Shown: positions 1 through 5,605 of the stretch, piece after piece
Numbering within the stretch: the first letter of the stretch is position 1
Layout: each line of letters starts with the position of its first letter
From: Micromonosporaceae bacterium
Lineage (GTDB): Bacteria > Actinomycetota > Actinomycetes > Mycobacteriales > Micromonosporaceae
Length of the DNA: 7,380 nucleotides
Reading direction: 5' to 3'
Assembly: GCA_017354595.1 (NCBI GenBank)
Contig: JAFMQQ010000143.1
Coordinates: forward strand, 1 to 7,380
Position numbers and translations under genes: made by a program
Notes under the pieces: generated by a model
Database searches by the model: none
The model's input: the letters and a program-made list of their open reading frames with translations, nothing else
What the model was told of the DNA's origin: nothing

Positions 1-65
1 CCCATCGGAGCGGCGGCCGCGTTCCAGGTGCTCGGTTGGGCGACCATCAGCTGCGGATACGTCAT
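1..65 (-). CDS. Partial WXG-type T7SS protein, N-terminus only (runs off left edge)
   Basis: An ATG at 65-63 overlaps the TGA stop of the EspC-like gene (64-62) as ATGA, and the frame stays open to the window edge. It encodes 21 residues beginning MTYPQLMVAQPSTW, followed by an alanine-rich stretch. A short lead, then a tryptophan and alanine-rich helix, resembles the N-termini of actinobacterial WXG100/LXG-like type VII secretion substrates. A GGGGG purine run about nine bases upstream of the ATG can serve as ribosome binding site. The ATGA overlap means translational coupling to the small gene upstream, the same small-then-large order found in the two complete modules of this window. The bulk of the protein is outside the window, so length and C-terminal domain are unknown. 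The reading frame is well supported; the family call rests on very few residues. Confidence 0.6.
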   Translation of the reverse strand, partial: MTYPQLMVAQPSTWNAAAAPM

Positions 66-415
66 GACGATGACCCCCGCGGCTTCAGCGCCGCACCGGC
101 GGCGTCGATACCGTCGGCGAGTGGCTTCTGCGCCGCCGTCAGTGCGTCGTCGGCCTGGGTGAACCTGGTCGCCGCATCCGCCTGCCAGGCGGCGTGGGCA
201 TTCGTCGCGTTACCCAGCGTCCCCAGCGCGGAGCCCATCGCGGCGCCCAGCGCCACGCCGGCCGGTCCCAGCAGGAAGCCAGGGTTGGCTCCCGAAGCAG
301 TACCCAGCGACGAGGCGGCACTGGCGAACGCGTTCGGGACCTGGCCGCCGACGCTGGCGACCTTGTCCGAGGCGCCCTTCAGATCGGCCGGGTTTACAGT
401 GATCTCGTCGGACAT
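62..415 (-). CDS. EspC-like small T7SS-associated protein (117 aa)
   Basis: Small, alanine-rich, predicted helical protein. The N-terminus (ITVNPADL, residues 5-12) and the overall layout resemble the EspC/EspF family of ESX secretion-associated proteins (about 100 aa in mycobacteria). A central Gly/Ala-rich, weakly hydrophobic stretch (about 43-68) separates two helical parts. After W77 comes F85-TQA-D89, which sits where EspC has its YxxxD/E export motif but with Phe for Tyr; A94, A95 and L99 follow at the spacing also seen in the other two small proteins here. AAGGGG six bases before the ATG is a good ribosome binding site. The gene is divergent from the YbaB-like pair and overlaps the next WXG-type gene by four bases. 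Likely role: export partner of that downstream protein. The family call is from pattern, not from a database search. Confidence 0.7.
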   Translation of the reverse strand: MSDEITVNPADLKGASDKVASVGGQVPNAFASAASSLGTASGANPGFLLGPAGVALGAAMGSALGTLGNATNAHAAWQADAATRFTQADDALTAAQKPLADGIDAAGAALKPRGSSS

Positions 416-563
416 CTAGTACCCCTTGGCTGTTCGCATCGGCCAGCACAGGCTCTGGCCGTGGGTACCAGAATAGGACGGCGAGCCAATAGACATCCAT
501 ATCCGCAGGCGCCAGAGTTGGCGGTACCGCAGGCTTGCCGGTACCGACTATCGTGGATTCGCC
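416..563. promoter_or_regulatory. Divergent promoter region between EspC-like gene and YbaB-like pair
   Basis: This 148-bp non-coding stretch must hold promoters for both directions. Rightward, TTGGCG (518-523) and TACCGA (542-547) are separated by 18 bases and could form a weak -35/-10 pair with a very short leader. Leftward, TATTCT on the minus strand (470-475) is -10-like, with no convincing -35. Two identical 8-bp palindromes, CGGTACCG, lie at 522-529 and 539-546, 17 bp centre to centre, and overlap the proposed rightward promoter; they could be operator half-sites. A further GGTACC lies at 464-469. The region's role is secure from the gene arrangement; the individual boxes are tentative. 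Confidence 0.45.
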
Positions 564-989
564 ATGACCGTGCCAGATGCTTCGATGCCCGATTCCGCAA
601 CGCCAGAACCAGCCGAGATTCCGGTGGATGTCCTCATCGCGGGCATGGAACGGATCCGTGCCGGTACCTTCCGGGGTCGCGATCGCGATCGTCTGGTCAC
701 CGCCACCGTCGATGGTGACGGGCTGGTGGTGAGGGTGGCGTTCAGCGAAACGGTCCGCTCCCGGGACCGGCGGGTGGTGGAGTCCGCGGTACGGGAGGCG
801 TTGCGCGCGGCCCAGAAGAACCTCTTCGACGCGTACGGTCGGCTGGTGGCCACCGGCAGCACGGAGCCGCTGGACGCCGAGGCCGGTGGGTCCACTGTGG
901 ACGAACCGCCAATGTTCGCCATCGGCGCGCAGGAGGCGCCGCCGGCGGGCGGTGCGCTGCCCGACCCGAGCCTGCTGGAGGAGCGTTGA
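564..989 (+). CDS. YbaB/EbfC-like protein, single domain (141 aa)
   Basis: Residues about 42-94 show the YbaB/EbfC pattern: a beta hairpin with a Gly/Asp turn (RLVTATVDGDGLVVRVAF), then a long amphipathic helix rich in Ala, Arg and Glu ending near RAAQKNLFDAYGRL. The N-terminal 35 residues and the Pro/Gly-rich C-terminal tail (about 100-141) look disordered. Classical YbaB is about 100-110 aa, sits next to dnaX/recR and binds DNA. Here the gene lies among secretion substrates, which fits better with EspL-like ESX chaperones that carry the same fold. The ATG is preceded by only a weak GGA, so the leader may be short or nearly absent. The TGA overlaps the TTG start of the next gene (TTGA), indicating coupling and perhaps a heterodimer. 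DNA binding cannot be excluded. Confidence 0.75.
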   Translation: MTVPDASMPDSATPEPAEIPVDVLIAGMERIRAGTFRGRDRDRLVTATVDGDGLVVRVAFSETVRSRDRRVVESAVREALRAAQKNLFDAYGRLVATGSTEPLDAEAGGSTVDEPPMFAIGAQEAPPAGGALPDPSLLEER

Positions 990-1504
990 CCGAGCCGAGA
1001 CCCGGGATCGAACCGGAGATCCCCGCGGCGACCGACGCGCCGACCAACTCTGCGATCGACGAGGAAGAGTTCGCGGCAAACACCGCGATCGCCACCGAGT
1101 TCATCACCAGCTGGGGCGGCACGGTACCCACCAAGACGGCACTGGACGTCTACTACGAACAGATCTCCAGCGCCGCGATCGCCGCGATGGAGCAGTACCA
1201 GCAGTCGGCGCAGCGGCTGGCGAAGGTACCCCGCAGCGGGCACAGCCGGGACGGGCGGGTGGTGGTCGAGATGAACGCGGCCGGCGAACTGCTCGACTTT
1301 CAGCTGCGCGGCGGCGCACTCTCCTGGTACGACACCGCGACCCTGGGCGAGGTGGTGACCCGTACCATGCGCCAGACCCAGGAACGCGCCCGCGAGCTGT
1401 ACCAGGAACAGGTGGAGAAGCTCGTCCCGGACGAGATTGTCGAGGCGCAGCAGGTGGTCCAGGATCTGCTGGACCGGGCGGCGCTGAACGACGGTACGGC
1501 CTAG
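986..1504 (+). CDS. YbaB/EbfC-like protein, second of a coupled pair (172 aa)
   Basis: The start is a TTG overlapping the previous stop (TTGA), with GGAGGAG immediately upstream at 977-983; no other start lies near. Residues about 87-147 match the YbaB fold: SRDGRVVVEMNAAGELLDF is the beta hairpin, followed by a tryptophan-containing turn and a long charged helix (TLGEVVTRTMRQTQERARE). The N-terminal 35 residues are acidic and Pro/Ala-rich; about 40-80 is predicted helical (YYEQISSAAIAAMEQYQQSA). It is longer than ordinary YbaB because of this N-terminal extension. The TAG stop at 1502-1504 interlocks with the stop of the convergent large WxG gene in CTAG. Likely works with the upstream YbaB-like protein, either as a chaperone for nearby T7SS substrates or as a DNA-binding regulator; sequence alone does not decide. 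Confidence 0.72.
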   Translation: MTEPRPGIEPEIPAATDAPTNSAIDEEEFAANTAIATEFITSWGGTVPTKTALDVYYEQISSAAIAAMEQYQQSAQRLAKVPRSGHSRDGRVVVEMNAAGELLDFQLRGGALSWYDTATLGEVVTRTMRQTQERARELYQEQVEKLVPDEIVEAQQVVQDLLDRAALNDGTA

Positions 1505-2511
1505 GTGTAACGGCCGGCCACAATCCGTACCCTGCCATTGGGGTCGATGGTCGGGTGCATGAACTCCTTGACTGCCAGCGGGTTGGGCCAGTTGCGGTCG
1601 CCACTGCCCATCCCGTCCCGGTTAGCGACGAGAGTCTGCATGGCAGCAGCCGTCTGCTCGTCCACCTTCTGCACCACCACCCGGGCAACGGCCACCGTGG
1701 CGAGCAGCCGCATCAGGGTGCGCACATCGCCAGCGCCGGCCGACGAACCCCGCTTCGCCGCCGCGATACCGTCGCTCGACAGGCCTTCGATGGCATCCGG
1801 AATCGGGCCCCCGCCGCCGCCCCCGCCGCGCGAGCCGGGCAGCCACCGTCCCAGCACTATGTCCGTGGCCAGGATGGCCAGCAGCTGAAGGAAGACCATC
1901 CCCCAGGCGACGTAGAGGGCCGCGCCGGCGGTGAGCAGATGGCCCAGATTCGCCGAGTTCTGTTCGGCGAGCTTCAGCAGGCGCTGCCCCGCCCTGACCT
2001 GGTACGGCCAGAGGCTGACGTAGGAGTCGGCGGCCGGGCCGACCCAGGTCCGGCTGGAGGACAGGCCGACCATGTTGTATCCGTTGTCGATGTGGAACCG
2101 CTCGACATCCTGGTACCACTGCTGGGCCACCTGGCCGACCTCGATCCAGGACAGCATGTCCGCATGGATGTTGATCAGCAGTTGGACGTTGGCCCGGAAG
2201 TTCCTCAGGTCGTTGATGCATTTGCGGACGAGCTCCACCACCAGGTTCCAGATCTTCTTGACTTCTTCGATCCAGGGCTGGATCGAGGAGTCCCAGAAGG
2301 ACTGGATCCTGGTCCACATGTCGTTGACCCACTCGGTCAGGGCCTTCACCAAAGCGTTGTACCAACCCTGAATCTGTTGCCCGGCCTTCGCCAGACCATG
2401 GCGTATCTTCGCCGCGGCCTCCTCCACCTTCTGCTGCAGGTCCGCCAGTGTCGTGGCGGAGAAGCCGGCCTGGGCGAGGTACTCCGCGGGGGTGGGCATC
2501 TGATCGGTCAC
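1501..2511 (-). CDS. Large WxG/EspA-like T7SS protein with hydrophobic segment and WPNP motif, module B (336 aa)
   Basis: The GTG start at 2511-2509 overlaps the TGA of the small gene upstream (GTGA), with GGGGAG seven bases before; the longer open frame back to 2979 is out of frame with that gene and is rejected. Residues 20-150 are predicted long helices with many tryptophans (W50, 61, 66, 73, 80, 88, 122, 132). W156-V-G158 is a WxG turn followed by PAADSY, typical of the WXG100 fold. A hydrophobic segment spans about 192-220, then seven glycines (229-235), a second helical hydrophobic part (262-281), and a C-terminal tail with WPNP at 308-311. Size and WxG recall EspA/EspE of ESX-1 (about 400 aa). 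Probably a T7SS substrate exported with the small YxxxE protein, possibly inserting in a membrane. I recognise no enzymatic domain. Confidence 0.72.
   Translation of the reverse strand: MTDQMPTPAEYLAQAGFSATTLADLQQKVEEAAAKIRHGLAKAGQQIQGWYNALVKALTEWVNDMWTRIQSFWDSSIQPWIEEVKKIWNLVVELVRKCINDLRNFRANVQLLINIHADMLSWIEVGQVAQQWYQDVERFHIDNGYNMVGLSSSRTWVGPAADSYVSLWPYQVRAGQRLLKLAEQNSANLGHLLTAGAALYVAWGMVFLQLLAILATDIVLGRWLPGSRGGGGGGGPIPDAIEGLSSDGIAAAKRGSSAGAGDVRTLMRLLATVAVARVVVQKVDEQTAAAMQTLVANRDGMGSGDRNWPNPLAVKEFMHPTIDPNGRVRIVAGRYT
1807..1827 (-). repeat. Poly-glycine codon run in the large module B protein
   Basis: Seven consecutive Gly codons (residues 229-235) written almost entirely in G and C. They form a flexible linker between the membrane-like segment and the C-terminal part. 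Such a run is prone to slippage or sequencing error, so the frame across it deserves a check; the frame downstream stays coherent to the stop and contains the WPNP motif. Confidence 0.7.
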
Positions 2512-2858
2512 GGTAGTCTCCCCAGGTCCCGGATCTTCTGCGCCAGCCTGCCCGCTGCGGCCTTCGCAGCCTGCTCGGAGTGGCTGTAGACGAGCACGGC
2601 CGTGTCCAGCGTGTCGCCGATGGCATCGGTGATGGCGGCGCCCTCCTGGCACGAGGCATCGAAGTTGGCCACGATCGCGGCGTACTTGACGATGCTGCTC
2701 GGGAACAGGTCGGTGCTCGCGGCCGCGCTCCGGACACTCATTCCCTGTACCATCGCGTCGATCTGCGTCAACTGTGGAGATACCCGGTGCCACATCCCTG
2801 CGGCGGCCCGGATCTCCGCCAGGCTGTAGCTGATGGCTCCCGAGGTACGGCCACCCAT
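2508..2858 (-). CDS. Small EspC-like T7SS protein with YxxxE motif, module B (116 aa)
   Basis: A small helical protein of roughly ESX-substrate length. Y91-SHS-E95 fits the YxxxD/E export signal, followed by A100, A101, R104 and L105. Near the N-terminus Y11, L13, I16, R17 and W23 have exactly the spacing seen in the small protein of module A, so the two are paralogues. There is no central WxG, so this is the YxxxD/E-bearing half of a presumed pair; its partner would be the WxG protein encoded directly downstream with a GTGA overlap. GGAGG lies ten bases before the ATG. The double YbaB-like gene ends 32 bases upstream, so the three genes likely form one transcription unit. Exact family (EspC-like or another WXG100-related group) needs profile comparison. 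Confidence 0.72.
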   Translation of the reverse strand: MGGRTSGAISYSLAEIRAAAGMWHRVSPQLTQIDAMVQGMSVRSAAASTDLFPSSIVKYAAIVANFDASCQEGAAITDAIGDTLDTAVLVYSHSEQAAKAAAGRLAQKIRDLGRLP

Positions 2859-2874
2859 CGTCGGTCATCCTCCG

Positions 2875-2899
2875 ATCAGTACGGTTGCCATCAGTACGG
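2875..2899. repeat. 10-bp direct repeat at the junction of the first two module B genes
   Basis: ATCAGTACGG occurs at 2875-2884 and again at 2890-2899, a 15-bp period. On the coding strand it reads CCGTACTGAT twice; the first copy contains the stop codon of the YbaB-like gene and the second lies in the 32-bp gap ahead of the GGAGG ribosome binding site. It looks like a small local duplication. No function is apparent. Confidence 0.5.
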
Positions 2900-3769
2900 A
2901 CGCAGCAGGCTTCGCAGCGCGGCCTGCAACTCATCGCCGATGCGGGCCAGCCGCACGCCGGAGAGGCCGGCGGTGGCACGTGCCAGGTCGGTCCGCGCCC
3001 CCTGGAGCGCCCGGTTGAGCGAATCGCTCAATTCCGATGTATCGAGGTCCGACAGCCAGAATGGGTCGGCCACACAGGACAAGGTCCCATCGGGTTCGAT
3101 AGTGATGGTGAGCTTGCCGAAGCCGGTGGAGCCGGTACCGCGTGGCGCCTCCGCCGTTGCCTGGTCCAACCGCCGGCTCATCTCCTCCATCGCCGCGGAC
3201 GCGTCGGCGAGCACGTCGGCCAGCGGCCGGGCCGGCGGCAGCGCCGCCTCCTCGGCCAGCTGCGCCTCCTCGGCCAGCGCCGCCTCCTCGGCAGGCGCGT
3301 CGGGTGCTAGGAAGCGGGCCAGATCCTGGCTGAGCGTGGCGAGTTCGGCGGCGCCCTGCTCGCCGAAGGTGGCGAGCGCAGTCGCGTCCCGCTGCTGGAT
3401 CGCCGCCCGTGCCGCATCGCCGAGGGCAGCGGTGAAGCGTTCCGCGCCGAGCGTCCGCAGCCAGCCCGGCTCGACGCTGACTGCCTCAGGCAGTCCGTCG
3501 GAGCCCAGCGTCACGCCGATGGCGCCGGTGGCGTCGCGGCCACTGATGGGCTCGGGCGCCTCGATCGGCTCGCGCGCCTCGATGGGCTCGGGTGCTTCGA
3601 TGGGCTCGGGGGCTTGTACCCGTTCGGGTGGCCTGCTCAGGGCAACGTCGTCGATCTGGGCCGGCGCACCGTCCGGCGCGGTCGTCGCCGTCGACCTTGG
3701 TCCGGCAGTCTCCGGGGCCAGCAGCAGCCGCTCGATGTCGCGCAGGCGCTGCATCGGATCGACCGCCAA
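2891..3769 (-). CDS. Double YbaB-like T7SS-associated protein, module B (292 aa)
   Basis: TTG at 3769 is chosen because GAGGAGGGG lies four bases upstream; a GTG at 3787 in the same frame (six more residues) has no visible ribosome binding site. Residues in order: a short N-terminal helix (MQRLRDIERLL); a Pro-Glu-Ile repeat (53-75); YbaB-like unit 1 (about 82-124: hairpin with DGLP at 91-94, W103, then an Ala-rich helix); AEEA-type repeats (160-177); a helix (about 184-207); YbaB-like unit 2 (about 218-262: hairpin with DG, C232, W238, then a helix). The module A counterpart has the same two units with DGLP/W and C/W at matching places. Likely a T7SS chaperone dedicated to the two proteins encoded downstream, by analogy with EspL, whose YbaB-like fold stabilises ESX-1 substrates. 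That role is inference. Confidence 0.68.
   Translation of the reverse strand: MAVDPMQRLRDIERLLLAPETAGPRSTATTAPDGAPAQIDDVALSRPPERVQAPEPIEAPEPIEAREPIEAPEPISGRDATGAIGVTLGSDGLPEAVSVEPGWLRTLGAERFTAALGDAARAAIQQRDATALATFGEQGAAELATLSQDLARFLAPDAPAEEAALAEEAQLAEEAALPPARPLADVLADASAAMEEMSRRLDQATAEAPRGTGSTGFGKLTITIEPDGTLSCVADPFWLSDLDTSELSDSLNRALQGARTDLARATAGLSGVRLARIGDELQAALRSLLRPY
3239..3292 (-). repeat. Three 18-bp repeats encoding AEEA(A/Q)L
   Basis: Three tandem 18-bp units inside the module B YbaB-like gene encode AEEAAL, AEEAQL and AEEAAL (residues 160-177). They would form an acidic helical spacer between the two YbaB-like units. Confidence 0.75.
3545..3613 (-). repeat. Four 18-bp imperfect repeats encoding APEPIE
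   Basis: Tandem 18-bp units in the module B YbaB-like gene encode APEPIE, APEPIE, AREPIE and APEPI (residues 53-75). A rigid Pro-Glu linker separates the N-terminal helix from the first YbaB-like unit. The module A paralogue has no such linker, so it was gained or lost by repeat slippage. Confidence 0.8.
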
Positions 3770-3787
3770 GGCCCCTCCTCGACTCAC

Positions 3788-3884
3788 TGTCGCCAGGAGC
3801 CTAGGGACCGAAGGCGGCGATTACCCGAAACCAAGGTGACACTCGGGTGATTGGCCCGGGACCAGCGATCAAAGATCGGGTTTA
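3788..3884 (-). promoter_or_regulatory. Gap between modules A and B with an imperfect dyad
   Basis: These 97 bp separate the double stop of module A (TAG then in-frame TAA) from the first gene of module B. An inverted repeat of nine-base arms, ATTACCCGA (3820-3828) and TCGGGTGAT (3843-3851), matches at eight of nine positions with a 14-base loop. A smaller dyad, CGATC-AAA-GATCG (3866-3878), follows the module A stop but lacks a T tract. The region could hold a promoter or operator for module B; no clear -35/-10 pair is visible. Transcription may simply read through from module A. Confidence 0.35.
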
Positions 3885-5159
3885 CTACGGCAGGGTACGC
3901 AACGGCGGCGGTCCGCCCGGGTCCTGCCCGAAGGGCTCGTACAGGTACTGGCTCCCGCCGCGGCCCGCCGCCTTCCCCGCCTGGGGGGTGGGGAACTTGT
4001 ACTTCGCCAGGTCGATGCACGGGTTCGGCCAGTGGCCGGTACCGAAGGGATCCGAATGGCTCGGGTCGTTGTCGTTGTTCACCTTCCTGACCACGTTCGT
4101 CGCCCGGTCGATCGCGTACAGGGTGGACTTCAAGCTGATACCAAAGGCGGCCGCGGCCCCGAGAACGAAGTTGAGAATCCTCGGCAGGATCGTCCTGAGG
4201 AAGTTCTCCACCGATGACGTGAGAACCTCCCAGGCGTTCTGCAGCCGCCCCTGAACGAAGCGGATGGCGGCGACACACTGGTCGATCACCCAGGCGGCCA
4301 CCCGGCCGGCCCCGTACCAGCCCTGCAGCTCCCGCAACCGCGCTGCCAACTGCGCCAGCCGCCCGGTGAACGCCGTCACCTCGGCGAGCAGCGCCTCGCC
4401 CCGTTCCAGCATGGCCAGGATTTCGGCTATCCACTCGCTGGCAAACGCGGCCAGCGCGCCGAACAGGGCCAGGGCCGCCGCAGCCAGGAATGCGGTAAAG
4501 GTGGCGACCGCACCGACCGCATCGTTGAGGCTGTTGCAGGCATTGTTGAACGCGGTGAGCGCGTCGACCTGGTGCTTGATCTGGCTCCGGTAGATCCGGC
4601 CGGACGGCGTGTTCCAGTCGTACTCGATGGTGTTCCCCTGCAGGAACTCTGGCACGCCCTGGGCCGTGCCGGGCCAGCCGCTGGGAACGCTGCTGTGTCT
4701 GGGATTGCCGTCCTGCCAGATCCGGTTGACGAGCTTCTGTGTCCTATCGATATCCACCTCGATCGACTTCCAGCGGCCCGCCTCGGTGAAGCCGGAGGAA
4801 GCCCACCAGGTCAGGTCGTTCCACAGCGGCTCCACCAGCTCCCACGGGTTCGGACCGAAGCCTGCGGTCAGGCTGGTGGTGAAGTGGTCGAATGCGCCGA
4901 GGTCGGCCTTTGCCGGCACCATGACCTTCTGCCGGAGGTCCGCGGTGCGGGTCGTGGCCTCGTCCAGCTGCGCCAGCACGTCCTTGTGCTTCGCCGCGAT
5001 CTCGTCGGCCTTCGCCTGAGCGGGGAAGCTCTCGGGACTCGCCTGCTGCCCGGTCGCCGTCTGCGCCCACATCGACAGATCCTTGTTGCCCGGCGGCGCG
5101 CCCCAACTCTTGGTCCGGTCCGCCATGTGCTGGAGTTCCTCGTAGTCCTGATTCGTCAT
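3885..5159 (-). CDS. Large WxG/EspA-like T7SS protein with hydrophobic segments and WPNP motif, module A (424 aa)
   Basis: ATG at 5159 has GAGG six bases upstream; a GTG four codons earlier (5171) would overlap the previous stop as GTGA but has only a weak binding site. Numbering from the ATG: 1-160 is mostly helical and tryptophan-rich; W162-P-G164 is a WxG turn; a strongly hydrophobic Ala/Phe/Leu stretch covers about 214-240; amphipathic, coiled-coil-like helix at about 246-279; another hydrophobic stretch at about 324-341; then a polar Asn/Asp/Ser region and WPNP at 377-380, ending in a Gly/Pro-rich tail. The layout (helical half, WxG, hydrophobic part, WPNP tail) parallels the large protein of module B. 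Presumed T7SS substrate or membrane-associated effector paired with the small YxxxE protein just upstream. No catalytic domain is recognised. Confidence 0.72.
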   Translation of the reverse strand: MTNQDYEELQHMADRTKSWGAPPGNKDLSMWAQTATGQQASPESFPAQAKADEIAAKHKDVLAQLDEATTRTADLRQKVMVPAKADLGAFDHFTTSLTAGFGPNPWELVEPLWNDLTWWASSGFTEAGRWKSIEVDIDRTQKLVNRIWQDGNPRHSSVPSGWPGTAQGVPEFLQGNTIEYDWNTPSGRIYRSQIKHQVDALTAFNNACNSLNDAVGAVATFTAFLAAAALALFGALAAFASEWIAEILAMLERGEALLAEVTAFTGRLAQLAARLRELQGWYGAGRVAAWVIDQCVAAIRFVQGRLQNAWEVLTSSVENFLRTILPRILNFVLGAAAAFGISLKSTLYAIDRATNVVRKVNNDNDPSHSDPFGTGHWPNPCIDLAKYKFPTPQAGKAAGRGGSQYLYEPFGQDPGGPPPLRTLP

Positions 5160-5167
5160 CATCCACC

Positions 5168-5593
5168 TCACGGTGTCCCGGGAGCAGGCGCCACACCCGC
5201 ACCCGGGCTGTACTCACCCGGCGAGCCGGGCGCCCGGGGCTTGCCGAGACCCGGCGCAACCGTGATCGGTACCGGGAGCGAGAGGCCCAGCCGCCTGACC
5301 GCGGCCTCGCTCATATTCTCGAACTGCGTGTAGCCCTGGCGCGCCCGGTAACAGACGTTCGCGTAGCAGTCGAAGGCGGCCATCCCCTCGTGCGCCTTGG
5401 CCGGCATCCAGGTGAGCGTCTCCTCATACGCCGCGAAGAAGTCCTTCAGCAGGTACCCCGGCCGGTGGCCGTGTATCTTCGCCATCTCATCGAGGCCGGT
5501 GACTGCCGGCCGGAACTCGGCCGGGACGTCCACCTGCCAGAACTTCTGGTGCCGGCGGATGTAGTTGAGGTCGTAGAGCATGTCGGGGTCCAT
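5168..5593 (-). CDS. Small EspC-like T7SS protein with YxxxE motif, module A (141 aa)
   Basis: Helical N-terminal two thirds and a Pro/Gly-rich disordered tail (about 107-141). Y88-TQF-E92 is a YxxxD/E export motif, followed by A97, A98, R101 and L102 at the same spacing as in the module B small protein. Y7, L9, I12, R13 and W19 also align with that protein without gaps. There is no WxG motif, so it is the YxxxD/E partner type. Two cysteines (C76, C81) lie five residues apart in one predicted helix. A GAGGG binding site precedes the ATG by about seven bases, and the YbaB-like gene ends 12 bases upstream. The large WxG gene follows directly. The Pro/Gly tail beyond the motif is absent from the module B paralogue. 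Confidence 0.7.
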   Translation of the reverse strand: MDPDMLYDLNYIRRHQKFWQVDVPAEFRPAVTGLDEMAKIHGHRPGYLLKDFFAAYEETLTWMPAKAHEGMAAFDCYANVCYRARQGYTQFENMSEAAVRRLGLSLPVPITVAPGLGKPRAPGSPGEYSPGAGVAPAPGTP

Positions 5594-5605
5594 TACTCGC
5601 CCTCT

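Noticed and set aside
210..1243. Minus-strand frames opposite the YbaB-like pair
   Set aside because: The plus-strand pair has start overlap, a ribosome binding site and the YbaB pattern; the opposite frames are Arg/Pro-rich shadows.
564..1504. Housekeeping ybaB/ebfC assignment for the plus-strand pair
   Set aside because: No dnaX/recR neighbourhood, a coupled tandem pair with long extensions, and a T7SS context; a symbol would be misleading.
886..2589. Longest open frame in the window (plus strand, 567 codons)
   Set aside because: It runs antisense through the two module B genes and out of frame through the YbaB-like pair; its translation is Arg/Gly/Pro-rich low-complexity sequence, as expected for shadow frames in GC-rich DNA.
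2508..2858. Calling the small proteins EsxA or EsxB
   Set aside because: They lack the central WxG hairpin of about 100-residue WXG100 proteins; YxxxE with no WxG fits an EspC-like partner better.
2512..2979. 5' extension of the large module B gene back to 2979
   Set aside because: It would overlap the small YxxxE gene almost completely in another frame, and the extension looks non-coding; the GTG at 2511 has a proper ribosome binding site and a GTGA overlap.
2580..3839. Plus-strand frame of 419 codons
   Set aside because: Antisense to the double YbaB-like gene, Ser/Ala/Arg-rich with no domain pattern; the minus-strand frame has paralogue support.
3866..3878. CGATC-AAA-GATCG hairpin as terminator of module A
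   Set aside because: Only a 5-bp stem with no following T tract; too weak to call an intrinsic terminator.
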